Shown here one piece after another: positions 36,539 to 48,302 of a stretch of 64,000 nt of DNA (the stretch's first letter is position 1; every line of letters begins with the position of its first letter). Under the pieces are notes generated by a model. It was not told the DNA's origin. It did not search any database and saw nothing but the letters and a program-made list of their open reading frames with translations. The translations under genes and the position numbers were made by a program. The stretch lies in contig CAWJNF010000006.1 in NCBI GenBank assembly GCA_963844235.1, positions 186,001-250,000 on the forward strand, given 5' to 3'. Origin of the DNA: CAWJNF01 sp963844235 (lineage in GTDB: Bacteria > Actinomycetota > Thermoleophilia > Gaiellales > Gaiellaceae).

Positions 36539-37558
36539 GTGAGCTCAGTGACGACGGATTCCGTGCTCGACGTCGCGGGGCGAGACCTCACGGTTACGAG
36601 CCCGCGCAAGGTCTTCTTCGCGGAGCGCGAGGAGACGAAGCTCGACCTGGTGCAGTACTACCTCGCTGTCGCTGAGCCGCTCATGCGCACCGCCGGCGGG
36701 CGGCCCACCCTCATGCAACGCTTCCCTCACGGCGCGGAGGGCAGCTCGTTCTTCCAGAAGCGCGTCCCTCAAAATGCGCCAGAGTGGCTGCAGACGACGA
36801 TCGTGAGCACGCCGAACGGGACGACCTCCCGCGCGCTCGTTCTCGCCGACATGGCCCACGTGGTCTGGGCGGTGAACCTGGCCTGCCTCGGCTTTCACGT
36901 CTGGCCGTACCTTCACCAGCGCCCCGAGGTCGCGGACGAGCTGCGCCTCGACCTCGATCCGCAGCCGGGTGTCGACTTCGACGACGTACGGGCCGCGGCG
37001 GCCGAGCTCCGCCGCCTGCTCGACGAGCTCGGGATCGTCGGCTACCCGAAGACCACCGGGAACCGCGGCCTCCATGTCTACGTCCGGCTCGAGCCGCGCT
37101 GGGACTCCTACCAGGTGCGGGCCGGCGCGGTCGCCGTGGCGCGCGAGCTCGAGCGCCGCCGCCCGGAGCTCATCACTTCGGCTTGGTGGAAGGAGGAGCG
37201 CGGTCGCCGCGTCTTCATCGACTACAACCAGAACGCGCCACACAAGACCGTCTTCGGAGCGTGGTCGGTGCGGGCCCGTCCCGGCGCCCAGGTATCCGCG
37301 CCCTTGACCTGGGACGAGATCGGCTCGCTGCACCCCGACGAGCTGACGATCGCGAGCGTGCCCGAGCGGCTGGCGGCTGAGGGTGACCCGTGGGAAGGCA
37401 TGAACGAGCAGCCGCAGTCGCTGGAGCCGCTGCTCGAGCTCCACGAGCAGGACCGGGCTGCCGGTCTGCGGGACGCTCCGTGGCCGCCCGTCTATCCGAA
37501 ACAGCCGGACGAGCCGCCGCGGGTCGCTCCCAGCCGGGCTCGCAAGGACGCCCCCTAG
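36539..37558 (+). CDS. Stand-alone LigD-type polymerase domain (PolDom)
   Basis: The 339-residue product is the primase-polymerase domain found in bacterial NHEJ ligase LigD, here without ligase or phosphoesterase domains. Blocks are TSPRKVFFAE, LMQRFPHG, the metal-binding LRLDLDPQPG, KTTGNRGLHVYV and FIDYNQNAPHKTVF. It would add nucleotides at DNA ends or primers. No ku or ligase gene is in the window. The start is uncertain: GTG 36539 gives a normal N-terminus, GTG 36548 is similar, and a TTG at 36500 lies only 2 nt after AAAGGAG. Confidence 0.88.
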   Translation: MSSVTTDSVLDVAGRDLTVTSPRKVFFAEREETKLDLVQYYLAVAEPLMRTAGGRPTLMQRFPHGAEGSSFFQKRVPQNAPEWLQTTIVSTPNGTTSRALVLADMAHVVWAVNLACLGFHVWPYLHQRPEVADELRLDLDPQPGVDFDDVRAAAAELRRLLDELGIVGYPKTTGNRGLHVYVRLEPRWDSYQVRAGAVAVARELERRRPELITSAWWKEERGRRVFIDYNQNAPHKTVFGAWSVRARPGAQVSAPLTWDEIGSLHPDELTIASVPERLAAEGDPWEGMNEQPQSLEPLLELHEQDRAAGLRDAPWPPVYPKQPDEPPRVAPSRARKDAP

Positions 37559-37584
37559 CGCGCTTTCTCGTTAAGGCTGCACCC

Positions 37585-37710
37585 GAAACCGTCGGGAGGT
37601 GGAGGCGGGCTTGCGGGCGGGCCAAGGCCCGCCCCTGCAGTCCCGCCCGAAACGAGCTCGGGTGCCCGGATCGTGCCACGGTTTGCGGGCGGGCCAAGGC
37701 CCGCCCCTAC
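37585..37710. repeat. Composite repeat with two GGGCCAAGGCCC palindromes
   Basis: A tag GAAACCGTCGGG (37585-37596) is followed by palindrome GCGGGCGGGCC-AA-GGCCCGCCCC (37613-37638), an inverted tag CCCGAAACGAGCTCGGGTG (37646-37664) and a second palindrome (37685-37710). The first tag recurs at 54700-54711, and the second recurs reversed at 57522-57540, each time beside the same palindrome type. Confidence 0.75.
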
Positions 37711-37721
37711 GGTCGGTTCAC

Positions 37722-37781
37722 CCGACCGGTGCAGGGCGTTGCGCAGGAGTTACCGGTCACACGTTCTGTTAGGCGCTCTAA
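37722..37781. mobile_element. Partial relative of the MITE-like elements
   Basis: Positions 37722-37768 match the reverse complement of 15766-15812 at 40 of 47 bases. The adjoining TTCTGTTAGGCGCTCT resembles the right end of the foldback at 44452-44467 (TTCTGTTAGACGCTCT). No matching left end was found, so this looks like a fragment. Confidence 0.55.
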
Positions 37782-37819
37782 ACGTCCCCGGGACGCGCGG
37801 GGGGCGCGAGGCGATCATC

Positions 37820-37825
37820 TAGCGT
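37820..37825 (+). promoter_or_regulatory. -10 box for leaderless ctaG
   Basis: TAGCGT lies 6 nt before GTG 37832. Transcription would start at the codon. No Shine-Dalgarno sequence is seen. Confidence 0.4.
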
Positions 37826-37831
37826 TGCCCC

Positions 37832-38602
37832 GTGGAGGCGACGCCGTTCGCCGTCGAGCCCCGGTGGGCCGAGCTCGTGGTCGTGCTGCTCCTCGGCGGC
37901 TGGTATCTGCGCGAGCAGCGCCTGCGACCCGCCGGCGGCCGGTGCCAGGCCGCCTTCGCGGCCGGGCTCGTCCTGCTCGTGCTCGCCTTCGCTACTCCCG
38001 TCGACACCCTCGCCCGGCGCTACCTCCTCTCGGCTCATCTCGTCCAGAACGTGCTCCTCGCCGAGTGGGTCCCGCTCCTGCTCGTTGCCGGCCTCGGGCC
38101 GCTCACGGCGGCAGCGCTCGCCCACCGTCGCGCGGTTCGCCTGCTGACGCGGCCCATGGTGGCTCTGCCCGTCTGGGTCGGCACGTACGTGGCCTGGCAC
38201 ATCCCCGCTGCCTACGAGGCCGCCCTCCGCCACCCCGAGACGCTCCTGCCGGTCGAGCACCTCACCTACGTCCTCGCCGGCGTCCTCCTCTGGTGGCCCG
38301 TATTCCACTACCAGCCCTGGGCGGACCGCTCCGGGGCGAAGGCTGCCTACGTGTTCGCCGCCTTCCTGCTCGCCAGCCCGATCGGCCTCGCCCTGGCGCT
38401 GCTGCCGAGCGCCCTCTACGGCTTCTACGAGGCCGCGCCGCGAGTGTGGGGAGTCTCGCCACTGCTCGACCAGCAGATCGCCGGCATCGTGATGTCGCTC
38501 GCCGAGGCGATCGTCTTCTTCGCGGCCTTTGCGTTTCTCTTCATGCGCTTCCTCAGGGAGGAGGAAGAGCGGGAAAGCGCCCGCGTAGCGGGCTCTCCGT
38601 AG
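37832..38602 (+). CDS. ctaG: Cytochrome c oxidase assembly protein, CtaG (caa3) family
   Basis: The 256-residue membrane protein has about seven transmembrane segments. Typical blocks are LLSAHLVQNVLLAEWVPLLL, VWVGTYVAWHIPAAYEAAL, VEHLTYVLAGVLLWWPVF and LPSALYGFYEAAPRVWG, with the conserved histidines of this copper-assembly family. It would help build the caa3 oxidase encoded at 45421-49319. The stop codon TAG (38600-38602) is supplied by a palindromic repeat, so the last residues (ESARVAGSP) may differ from the ancestral end. Confidence 0.9.
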   Translation: MEATPFAVEPRWAELVVVLLLGGWYLREQRLRPAGGRCQAAFAAGLVLLVLAFATPVDTLARRYLLSAHLVQNVLLAEWVPLLLVAGLGPLTAAALAHRRAVRLLTRPMVALPVWVGTYVAWHIPAAYEAALRHPETLLPVEHLTYVLAGVLLWWPVFHYQPWADRSGAKAAYVFAAFLLASPIGLALALLPSALYGFYEAAPRVWGVSPLLDQQIAGIVMSLAEAIVFFAAFAFLFMRFLREEEERESARVAGSP

Positions 38603-38626
38603 GGGCCGGATATATCCGGCCCCTAC
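38599..38626. repeat. GTAGGGGC palindrome supplying the ctaG stop
   Basis: Perfect 28-bp copy, half GTAGGGGCCGGATA. Its bases 2-4 are the ctaG stop codon. Confidence 0.88.
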
Positions 38627-38660
38627 CTGCGTGATCTCACCGTGATGTCACTCTGCGAGG

Positions 38661-38714
38661 AATATAAAGACATAGACATATCTACTTGTCATCAAGACTA
38701 GCCTGTGCTACGGT
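38661..38714 (+). promoter_or_regulatory. Promoter and possible operator of the metF-metH operon
   Basis: TTGTCA (38686-38691) and TACGGT (38709-38714) are separated by 17 nt, and the start codon lies 6 nt after the -10 box, so the transcript is probably leaderless. An AT-rich dyad AGACAT-agac-ATATCT lies just upstream (38668-38683) in otherwise GC-rich sequence and is a good candidate operator for the ArsR-type protein itself. Confidence 0.5.
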
Positions 38715-38720
38715 CGTCGC

Positions 38721-39728
38721 ATGGAGCGGACGGCTGGGCAGGTATCGATGAACCGGCTTCTCGATGGGCTGAAGGCGGTTGCGGAGCCCACGCGACTGAG
38801 GATCCTCTCGCTGTGCGCCCACGCAGAGCTTTCGGTCGGCGAGGTCACGCAGATCCTCGGACAGAGCCAGCCGCGCGTCTCGCGACACCTCAAGCTGCTG
38901 ACAGACGCGGGTCTGCTCGATCGGTTCCGCGAGGGCCCGTTCGCCTTCTATCGCCTCGCCGGCGATGGCGCCAGCGCCGCTCTTGCTGCGAGCCTCGCCG
39001 ATCTCGTGCCGCTGGACGACCCTCTCGCTCAGCGAGACCTGGGCCGGCTGGCGGCGATCAAGGCCGAGCGGGCGCAGGCGGCTTCCGACTATTTCCGCGC
39101 CAACGCCGGACGCTGGGACGTCATTCGCCGTATGCACGTCGCCGACAGCGAGGTCGAGCAGGCGCTGCTGGCCTCTTTGCCGCCCGGGCCGCTCGGCGAC
39201 GTGGTCGACCTCGGCACGGGGACGGGACGCATGCTCGAGCTCGTGGCCGGTCGCGCGTCCAGGCTGGTCGGAATCGACCGGTCGCGCGAGATGCTGGCGC
39301 TCGCTCGCACCAAGCTCGAGCGGGCGAATGCCCGGGGCTGGCAAGTGCGTCACGGCGACGTGCACGCCTTGCCGCTTGCCGACGAGAGCTTCGACGTCGC
39401 GCTCATGCACCAGGTTCTGCACTTCCTCAAGGATCCCGAGGAAGCGCTGGCAGAGGCCGGGCGGGTCCTGCGGCGGGGCGGCCTTCTCATCGTGGTGGAT
39501 TTCGCTCGTCACGAGGTCGAGGGGCTGCGCGACGAGCACGCTCACATCTGGCTCGGCTTTGCCGATCAGGAGGTGGCGACCTGGCTGCGCAGGGCCGGCC
39601 TGACCTGCCGCTCGATCGATCATCTGGCCGGGGATCCGCTGACCGTCACGCTGTGGTCGGCGGAGCGCGGTCCGGAGCAGATGTTCGACAGCCGGCCCTC
39701 GTCAGGACGCCTGCGGGAGGCGTCGTGA
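38721..39728 (+). CDS. ArsR-family regulator fused to a SAM methyltransferase domain
   Basis: The 335-residue protein has an N-terminal winged helix-turn-helix (about 10-90; AVAEPTRLRILSLC, GQSQPRVSRHLKLL) without the metal-binding cysteines of classic ArsR, and a C-terminal class I methyltransferase domain (DLGTGTGRMLEL, GDVHALPLADESFDVALMHQVLHF). Such fusions are found beside methionine-cycle genes and are thought to sense SAM or S-adenosylhomocysteine. The direct coupling to metF (GTGA overlap) supports that role. Repressor or activator action is inferred, not shown. Confidence 0.88.
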   Translation: MERTAGQVSMNRLLDGLKAVAEPTRLRILSLCAHAELSVGEVTQILGQSQPRVSRHLKLLTDAGLLDRFREGPFAFYRLAGDGASAALAASLADLVPLDDPLAQRDLGRLAAIKAERAQAASDYFRANAGRWDVIRRMHVADSEVEQALLASLPPGPLGDVVDLGTGTGRMLELVAGRASRLVGIDRSREMLALARTKLERANARGWQVRHGDVHALPLADESFDVALMHQVLHFLKDPEEALAEAGRVLRRGGLLIVVDFARHEVEGLRDEHAHIWLGFADQEVATWLRRAGLTCRSIDHLAGDPLTVTLWSAERGPEQMFDSRPSSGRLREAS

Positions 39729-40642
39729 CAGCCGCGCTACTCGGGCCGAACGGCGGGGGGCCCGATCAGGCGGCGCCCGAGTTCAGCTTCGAGTTCTTCC
39801 CGCCGAAGACGGAGGAGATGGAGACGAGCCTGTGGTCGGCGATCGAGCGCCTGGCGACGCTGGCGCCGCGTTTCGTCTCTGTGACGTACGGCGCGGGCGG
39901 CTCCACGCGGGAGCGAACGCATGCCACGGTGGCGCGTATCCAATCCGAGACAGGCGTGCGGACGGCGGCGCACTTGACGTGCATCGCCGCTACTCGCGCC
40001 GAGATCGACGCGATCGCGGAGTCGTACTGGGCTGCCGGCATCCGCCATGTCGTCGCGCTCCGTGGCGACGTTCCCGCGAGCGGCGATCTCCGTCGTCCAT
40101 ACCGGCCAGATCCCGCCGGCTACGCCTACGCAGTCGATCTGGTGGCGGGTCTCAAGCGTGTAGCCGACTTCGAGATCAGCGTCGCCGCCTACCCGGAGAC
40201 GCATCCCGATGCTCCGAGCCGGCGCTTCGACCTCGACAACCTCAAGCGCAAGATCGACGCCGGCGCGACGCGGGCGATCACGCAGTTCTTCTTCGACAAC
40301 GACGCATTCCTGCGCTTCGTCGAGCGAGCCCGGGCGGCCGGTATCACGGTTCCGATCGTCCCCGGGATCCTGCCCATCACGAACTTCGCGAGAACGGTCG
40401 CCTTCGCTCGACAGTGCGGCGCGAGTATCCCTCGGCGACTCGCGGGTCTGTTCGACGACCTCGACGGCGATCCGGAGACTCGAGCGTTGGTCGCTGCGTC
40501 CGTTGCGGCCGAGCAATGCGCCTCGCTCCGGCGCCACGGCGTCGACGAGTTCCACTTCTACACGCTCAACCGGGCCGAGCTCGCCGTCGCTATCTGCCGC
40601 CTGCTCGGTGTCCGACCAGCGATTCCGGCCGCTGCCGCGTAG
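39725..40642 (+). CDS. metF: Methylenetetrahydrofolate reductase
   Basis: The 305-residue flavoprotein makes methyl-tetrahydrofolate for methionine synthesis. Family motifs are FSFEFFPPKTEEME, VTYGAGGST, AHLTCIA, HVVALRGD, AAYPETHPDAP, KIDAGATRAITQFFFDND and PGILPI. The start is GTG 39725 overlapping the regulator stop by 4 nt. metH follows 30 nt later, so the pathway steps are in one operon. Confidence 0.95.
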   Translation: MTAALLGPNGGGPDQAAPEFSFEFFPPKTEEMETSLWSAIERLATLAPRFVSVTYGAGGSTRERTHATVARIQSETGVRTAAHLTCIAATRAEIDAIAESYWAAGIRHVVALRGDVPASGDLRRPYRPDPAGYAYAVDLVAGLKRVADFEISVAAYPETHPDAPSRRFDLDNLKRKIDAGATRAITQFFFDNDAFLRFVERARAAGITVPIVPGILPITNFARTVAFARQCGASIPRRLAGLFDDLDGDPETRALVAASVAAEQCASLRRHGVDEFHFYTLNRAELAVAICRLLGVRPAIPAAAA

Positions 40643-40672
40643 CGGCCGTCTCGACGTTTCCAGGGAGGACCA

Positions 40673-44290
<3,618 letters not shown>

Positions 44291-44297
44291 CCTTTTC

Positions 44298-44468
44298 TTA
44301 GAGCGCCCAAAAGAATGGAGTACTGCGCCGTCTGGCTGCGCTGGCTGGCCCGATGCGGTGTCCTCGGTCGCGCACGTATCCTCCGGATACGCACGCTCCC
44401 TGCGTCCTTGCCTCGACCTCAGCCATCGCACCCAGCCGGGCGGGTCTCCTTTCTGTTAGACGCTCTCA
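44298..44468. mobile_element. Foldback element overlapping the Usp-like gene stop
   Basis: This 171-bp imperfect inverted repeat is centred exactly at 44383. Outer arms 44298-44320 and 44446-44468 match at 18 of 23 positions. Inner arms share TGCG-TGGCTG blocks, and the centre is GTATCC-TCC-GGATAC. It contains TGCGTCCTTGCC (44401-44412), which recurs in the foldback at 49362-49524. Its right end covers the stop codon of the minus-strand gene at 44466. It has no coding capacity. Confidence 0.65.
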
Positions 44469-45299
44469 GGCCGAGATCGTTTCGGCCGGCGAGGAGACGA
44501 CGTGTCGGACCGGTACGCCTGCCGCGGATTCGACTCGGCGCACGACGTCGCGCCGCATCCAGCCGGAGGTCTGGTTCGGGAAGGTGGAGACGATCAGCTC
44601 GTCGACCGGCTCGTCGCGCAGGGCGTTGACGGCCGCCGTGTAGGGATCGGGGTCGCCCAGGTGCCCCGAGGCGTCGACACCCGCCTCGTGCAGGTTGCGT
44701 AGCGCGCCGTCGAGCCGGCGCTGGGCGCCAGGCTCGTCGGCGGGCGCGACCAGCGTGAAGTGCGCCGGCGACTGCGAGGCGCGTTCCTGGATCGCGTTGA
44801 GGAGCGGCTGTCCGACGATCGTCTGGTTCGCGAGCACGAGCACGTTCGCGCGCTCGCGCGACGACTCGAGGTCGACGACGACGTGCTCGACGGGGACGTC
44901 GGCCAGCTTTCGGGCGCGGTCGACGAGGTTCTGCCTGAGCCAGCCCGATCGCTGCTTCGGGTGCGTGGACACGATCACGATGTCAGGCCGATACTCGTGC
45001 AGGCCGTCGCGGAGCGCCTGCACCGGGTCGGGATCGACGACGGCGCCACGCGCGGCGATGCCCGCCGCGTGGAGAAGGTCGAGCGTCCGCCGGAGCCGCC
45101 GCTCCGCCGCCGAGCGCCGGCTCTCCTGGTAGACGACGTACCCGTTCAACGGGTCGTTCTGCGGGCACAGGACGGTGACCCGGATCGGTCCCTCGGCCGC
45201 GTGCGCGAGCAACGCGTCGACGAGCGTCTTCCCGGCCACCGTCTCGTTGGCGAGCACGAGGATGTGGCGCGGAAGAGGCTCGGTGGCAGGCTCGCTCAC
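44466..45299 (-). CDS. Universal-stress-like protein, two repeats
   Basis: The 277-residue protein contains two copies of a Usp-like module. Each starts with a strand of type ILVLANETVAGKTLVDAL or VLVLANQTIVGQPLLNAI and ends with DIVIVSTHPKQRSGWLRQNLV or ELIVSTFPNQTSGWMRRDVV. The classical ATP-binding G-2x-G-9x-G-S/T is not obvious. Its role is probably stress-related, but this is uncertain. It heads towards a foldback element that covers its stop codon. It is next to the oxidase genes, with 3 nt between it and the small membrane gene. Confidence 0.75.
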   Translation of the reverse strand: MSEPATEPLPRHILVLANETVAGKTLVDALLAHAAEGPIRVTVLCPQNDPLNGYVVYQESRRSAAERRLRRTLDLLHAAGIAARGAVVDPDPVQALRDGLHEYRPDIVIVSTHPKQRSGWLRQNLVDRARKLADVPVEHVVVDLESSRERANVLVLANQTIVGQPLLNAIQERASQSPAHFTLVAPADEPGAQRRLDGALRNLHEAGVDASGHLGDPDPYTAAVNALRDEPVDELIVSTFPNQTSGWMRRDVVRRVESAAGVPVRHVVSSPAETISA

Positions 45300-45302
45300 G
45301 GG

Positions 45303-45419
45303 TCAGTTCGCACCGTTGTACACGTACGCGGTGACGATCGTCGCGACGATGATGAGGACGGCGATCGCGAGCAGCACGAGGCCCAGGCGGACATTCTTGC
45401 GCGCGAGCTCCGGGTCCAT
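45303..45419 (-). CDS. 38-residue single-pass membrane protein in the oxidase cluster
   Basis: ATG 45419 starts one base after the ctaB stop (TGA-C-ATG). The product begins MDPELARKNVRLGLVL and has one strong membrane segment ending in a short outer tail (YVYNGAN). Its position and coupling suggest a small subunit or assembly aid of the oxidase. I do not recognise the family. The longer in-frame start to the left would overlap ctaB and read as shadow sequence. Confidence 0.65.
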   Translation of the reverse strand: MDPELARKNVRLGLVLLAIAVLIIVATIVTAYVYNGAN

Positions 45420-45420
45420 G

Positions 45421-46668
45421 TCAGGCCAGCACGACCGGGTCGACGGCCATGGCGACGAAGAGGAGCGCGAGGTAGAGGAGCGAGTAGCTGAAGAGCCCAC
45501 GCGCCCGCGTTGCTGTCGTTTCGCGGAAGAGGCGGACCGCGAGCGCGAGGAAGACGCCGCCGAGCACGGCCGCCGCCGCGAGGTAGATCCAACCGAGGTC
45601 GCCGGTGAGGAAGGGAAGCAGCGTGATCCCGATCATGATCAGCGTGTAGCGCAGGATCGAGGCAGCTGTGCGCCGCTCGCCCCGAACGACGGGCAGCATC
45701 GGCACCTTCGCGGCCTCGTAGTCCCGCCGGATGAGCAGCGCCAGCGCCCAGAAGTGGGGCGGTGTCCAGTAGAAGACGATGAGGAAGAGGAACAGCGCCG
45801 GCAGCGCGAGGTTGCCCGTTACCGCCGTCCAGCCGACGACCGCGGGCACGGCGCCGGCGGCTCCCCCGATCACGATGTTCTGAGGCGTCGCGCGCTTCAG
45901 GTAGCGCGTGTAGACGACCACGTAGAAGACGTTTCCGAACACAGCGAGCAACGCCGCCGGCACGTTCGCGAAGCTCGCCAGGACGACGAACGAGAACGCC
46001 GACAGCGCGAGCCCGAACTCGAGGGCGCGCTCGGGCGCGACGCGGCCGGTGGCGACCGGGCGCCGGTCGGTTCGGCTCATGTGCTGGTCGATGTCGCGGT
46101 CGAGAACGTGGTTCAGCGCCGAGGCGCCCCCACAGGCGAGCGCGAGGCCGCCCAGCACGGTGGCGAGAAGCCCGAGCGACGGCACGCCGCGCGCGCCGAC
46201 GAAGGTTCCGGCGGCGGCCGTGATCAGGAGCAGCACCATGATCCGGGGCTTCGTGAGCGTCAGGTAGTCGCGCCAGGGGAGCGGGAGCGACGGCCGTGTC
46301 GCGCCTCGCACCACGAGTGCCGCTGCGACGGCGGTGGCTGCGAGGGTGAGCGCCCCGAAGCCGACGTGGAGGCCGTCAGCCCAGGCGGGCGACGACGTCA
46401 CCGCGACGATCGCGCCGATCCCGATCTGGAGGACGAAGAGACCGAGCGCCACGCCGGAGGCGAGGACGAGCGCCGGCCTGTCCCGATGCCCGAAGTACGC
46501 GGCCGCCGCGACGCCCAGGGTGAGCGCGAGCGCGCCGAGCACCGTCGCCTGGTGGGGCACACCGGACTCCTCGCCGGTCGCGACGACGAGGGCCGTCGCC
46601 GCCACCGCCGCTACGGCCGTGAGCCGGAGCCAGGGTCCCGGTGCCGTTGCGGGCCCGTCAGCCGCCAC
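45421..46668 (-). CDS. ctaB: Protoheme IX farnesyltransferase with CtaA-like N-terminal region
   Basis: The C-terminal 290 residues are CtaB/CyoE, the membrane enzyme that converts heme B to heme O. Motifs are NHVLDRDIDQHMSRTDRRP and the second Asp-rich loop region. The N-terminal 130 residues form about four membrane segments with histidines (SGVPHQATVLGAL, LHVGFGALTL) and resemble half of a CtaA/COX15 heme A synthase. GTG 46668 is chosen because it gives an 11-nt overlap with ctaD; a longer start at 46734 would overlap by 77 nt. Whether the N-terminal half is active in heme A synthesis is unknown. Confidence 0.88.
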   Translation of the reverse strand: MAADGPATAPGPWLRLTAVAAVAATALVVATGEESGVPHQATVLGALALTLGVAAAAYFGHRDRPALVLASGVALGLFVLQIGIGAIVAVTSSPAWADGLHVGFGALTLAATAVAAALVVRGATRPSLPLPWRDYLTLTKPRIMVLLLITAAAGTFVGARGVPSLGLLATVLGGLALACGGASALNHVLDRDIDQHMSRTDRRPVATGRVAPERALEFGLALSAFSFVVLASFANVPAALLAVFGNVFYVVVYTRYLKRATPQNIVIGGAAGAVPAVVGWTAVTGNLALPALFLFLIVFYWTPPHFWALALLIRRDYEAAKVPMLPVVRGERRTAASILRYTLIMIGITLLPFLTGDLGWIYLAAAAVLGGVFLALAVRLFRETTATRARGLFSYSLLYLALLFVAMAVDPVVLA

Positions 46669-48301
46669 GTTCGCGGAGCCGGAGCCGGAGGTCGCGGAGC
46701 GGCCTGTGGCTCGAGACGTAGGGAACCTTGCCATCTGGGAAGTTGTGCTCGCGCGGGGGCGACGTCGCGTACCACTCCAGCGTATCCGCCAGCCACGGGT
46801 CGTTACCGACCCGGGTGCCGCTGCGCCGGCTCTTGAGCATGTTCACGATGAAGACCAGGATGGCGAGGCCCATGAGCCAGGCGCCGATCGTGGAGACGAG
46901 GTTGTAGATCTCGAAGACGCCCTCGCGGTCGTACGTGTAGACGCGGCGCGGCATTCCCAGCAGGCCGAGCATGTGCTGCGGGATGAACGCGAGGTTGAAG
47001 CCGACGAACAGCAGCCAGAAATGGAGCCTGCCGAGGCGCTCGTCGTACATCCGGCCGGTCATCTTCGGGAACCAGTAGTAGAGGCCCGCGAAGATCGCGA
47101 AGGCCATGCCGCCGAAGAGCGTGTAGTGGAAGTGCGCGACGACGTAGTAGCTGTCGTGCACCTGGTAGTCGACCGGGTAGCTCGCGACCACGATGCCCGA
47201 CAGGCCGCCGAGGATGAACAGGCCTACGAAACCCAGCGCGAAGAGCATCGGCGAGGCGAAGCTGATGTTGCCCCGCCAGAGTGTCGCGATCCAGTTGAAG
47301 ACCTTCACCCCGGTCGGGATCGCGACGAGGTACGACGCGACCATGAAGAACCCGTTGAGCGCGCCGCCGAGCCCGACGGTGAACATGTGGTGGGCCCAGA
47401 CGATCATCGAGATGAACGCGATGCCGAGACTGGAGAACGCGACCGCCGCGTACCCGAAGATCGGCTTGCGCGCGAACACCGGCAGGACCTCGGAGATGAT
47501 CCCGAACGCGGGCAGGATGAGGATGTAGACCTCCGGGTGCCCGAAGAACCAGAAGAGGTGCTGGTAGAGGACCGCGCTGCCGCCCGGCGGAAGCAGAAAC
47601 TCGGTTCCGGCGGCGCGGTCGAGGAGGAGGAGCAGGAGCGCCGCCGCGATAACCGGCACGGCGAAGAGGATCAGGATCGACTGGGCGAACATCGACCAGA
47701 CGAAGAGCGGGATCCGCCGCCACGTCATCCCAGGCGCGCGCATGTTGACGATCGTGACGAGGAAGTTGATCGAGCCGATGAGCGACGACACCCCGACGAG
47801 GTGGAGGCCGAGGATCCAGAGGTCCTGGCCGATCTGCGGCGAGTACTCCGGGCCCGACAACGGCGTGTAGGACGTCCAGCCGGCGGTCGCCGCGCCCCCG
47901 TCGGCGCCGAAGCTGCCGATCAGCACGATCGCGCCGATCAGGTACAGCCAGAGCGACAGCGCATTCAGCCGCGGGAAGGCCATGTCGGCCGCGCCGATCA
48001 TGAGCGGGACGAGGTAGTTCGCGATGCCGGCCAGGATCGGCATCGCGAACAGGAACACCATGACGGTGCCGTGCATCGTCGTCAGCGCGTTGAAGGAGTC
48101 GCCCGTCGCGATCTCCGCGTTCGCGTGCGAGAGCTGCAGCCGGACGATCAGCGCCATGATCCCGCCGGCCACGAAGAACGCGAAGGCGCTCCAGATGTAC
48201 AGCAGGCCGATGCGCTTGTGGTCGACGGTCGTCAGCCAGCTGACGATCGTTCCCTGCTGCCAGCCGGGGACGCGTGCGGGCTCGACGGCGCGAACGGCCA
48301 C
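46658..48301 (-). CDS. ctaD: Cytochrome c oxidase subunit I
   Basis: The 547-residue membrane protein is the catalytic subunit of a heme-copper oxidase. It has twelve or more segments with heme and CuB ligands: TTMHGTVMVFLF, WFFGHPEVYILILPAFG (CuB His and crosslinked Tyr), WAHHMFTVG and VVAHFHYTLFGG. The PEVY motif places it with A-type (caa3-like) enzymes. GTG 48301 follows the ctaC stop by one base (TGA-C-GTG). Confidence 0.95.
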   Translation of the reverse strand: MAVRAVEPARVPGWQQGTIVSWLTTVDHKRIGLLYIWSAFAFFVAGGIMALIVRLQLSHANAEIATGDSFNALTTMHGTVMVFLFAMPILAGIANYLVPLMIGAADMAFPRLNALSLWLYLIGAIVLIGSFGADGGAATAGWTSYTPLSGPEYSPQIGQDLWILGLHLVGVSSLIGSINFLVTIVNMRAPGMTWRRIPLFVWSMFAQSILILFAVPVIAAALLLLLLDRAAGTEFLLPPGGSAVLYQHLFWFFGHPEVYILILPAFGIISEVLPVFARKPIFGYAAVAFSSLGIAFISMIVWAHHMFTVGLGGALNGFFMVASYLVAIPTGVKVFNWIATLWRGNISFASPMLFALGFVGLFILGGLSGIVVASYPVDYQVHDSYYVVAHFHYTLFGGMAFAIFAGLYYWFPKMTGRMYDERLGRLHFWLLFVGFNLAFIPQHMLGLLGMPRRVYTYDREGVFEIYNLVSTIGAWLMGLAILVFIVNMLKSRRSGTRVGNDPWLADTLEWYATSPPREHNFPDGKVPYVSSHRPLRDLRLRLRERGG

Positions 48302-48302
48302 G

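Noticed and set aside
36539..37558. NHEJ or defence island built around the PolDom gene
   Set aside because: No ku, ligase or nuclease gene is adjacent; neighbours are pentose-phosphate and oxidase assembly genes.
40600..40672. Possible B12 riboswitch before metH
   Set aside because: Only 30 nt separate metF and metH, and the conserved B12-box pattern is absent there and before the ArsR-type gene.
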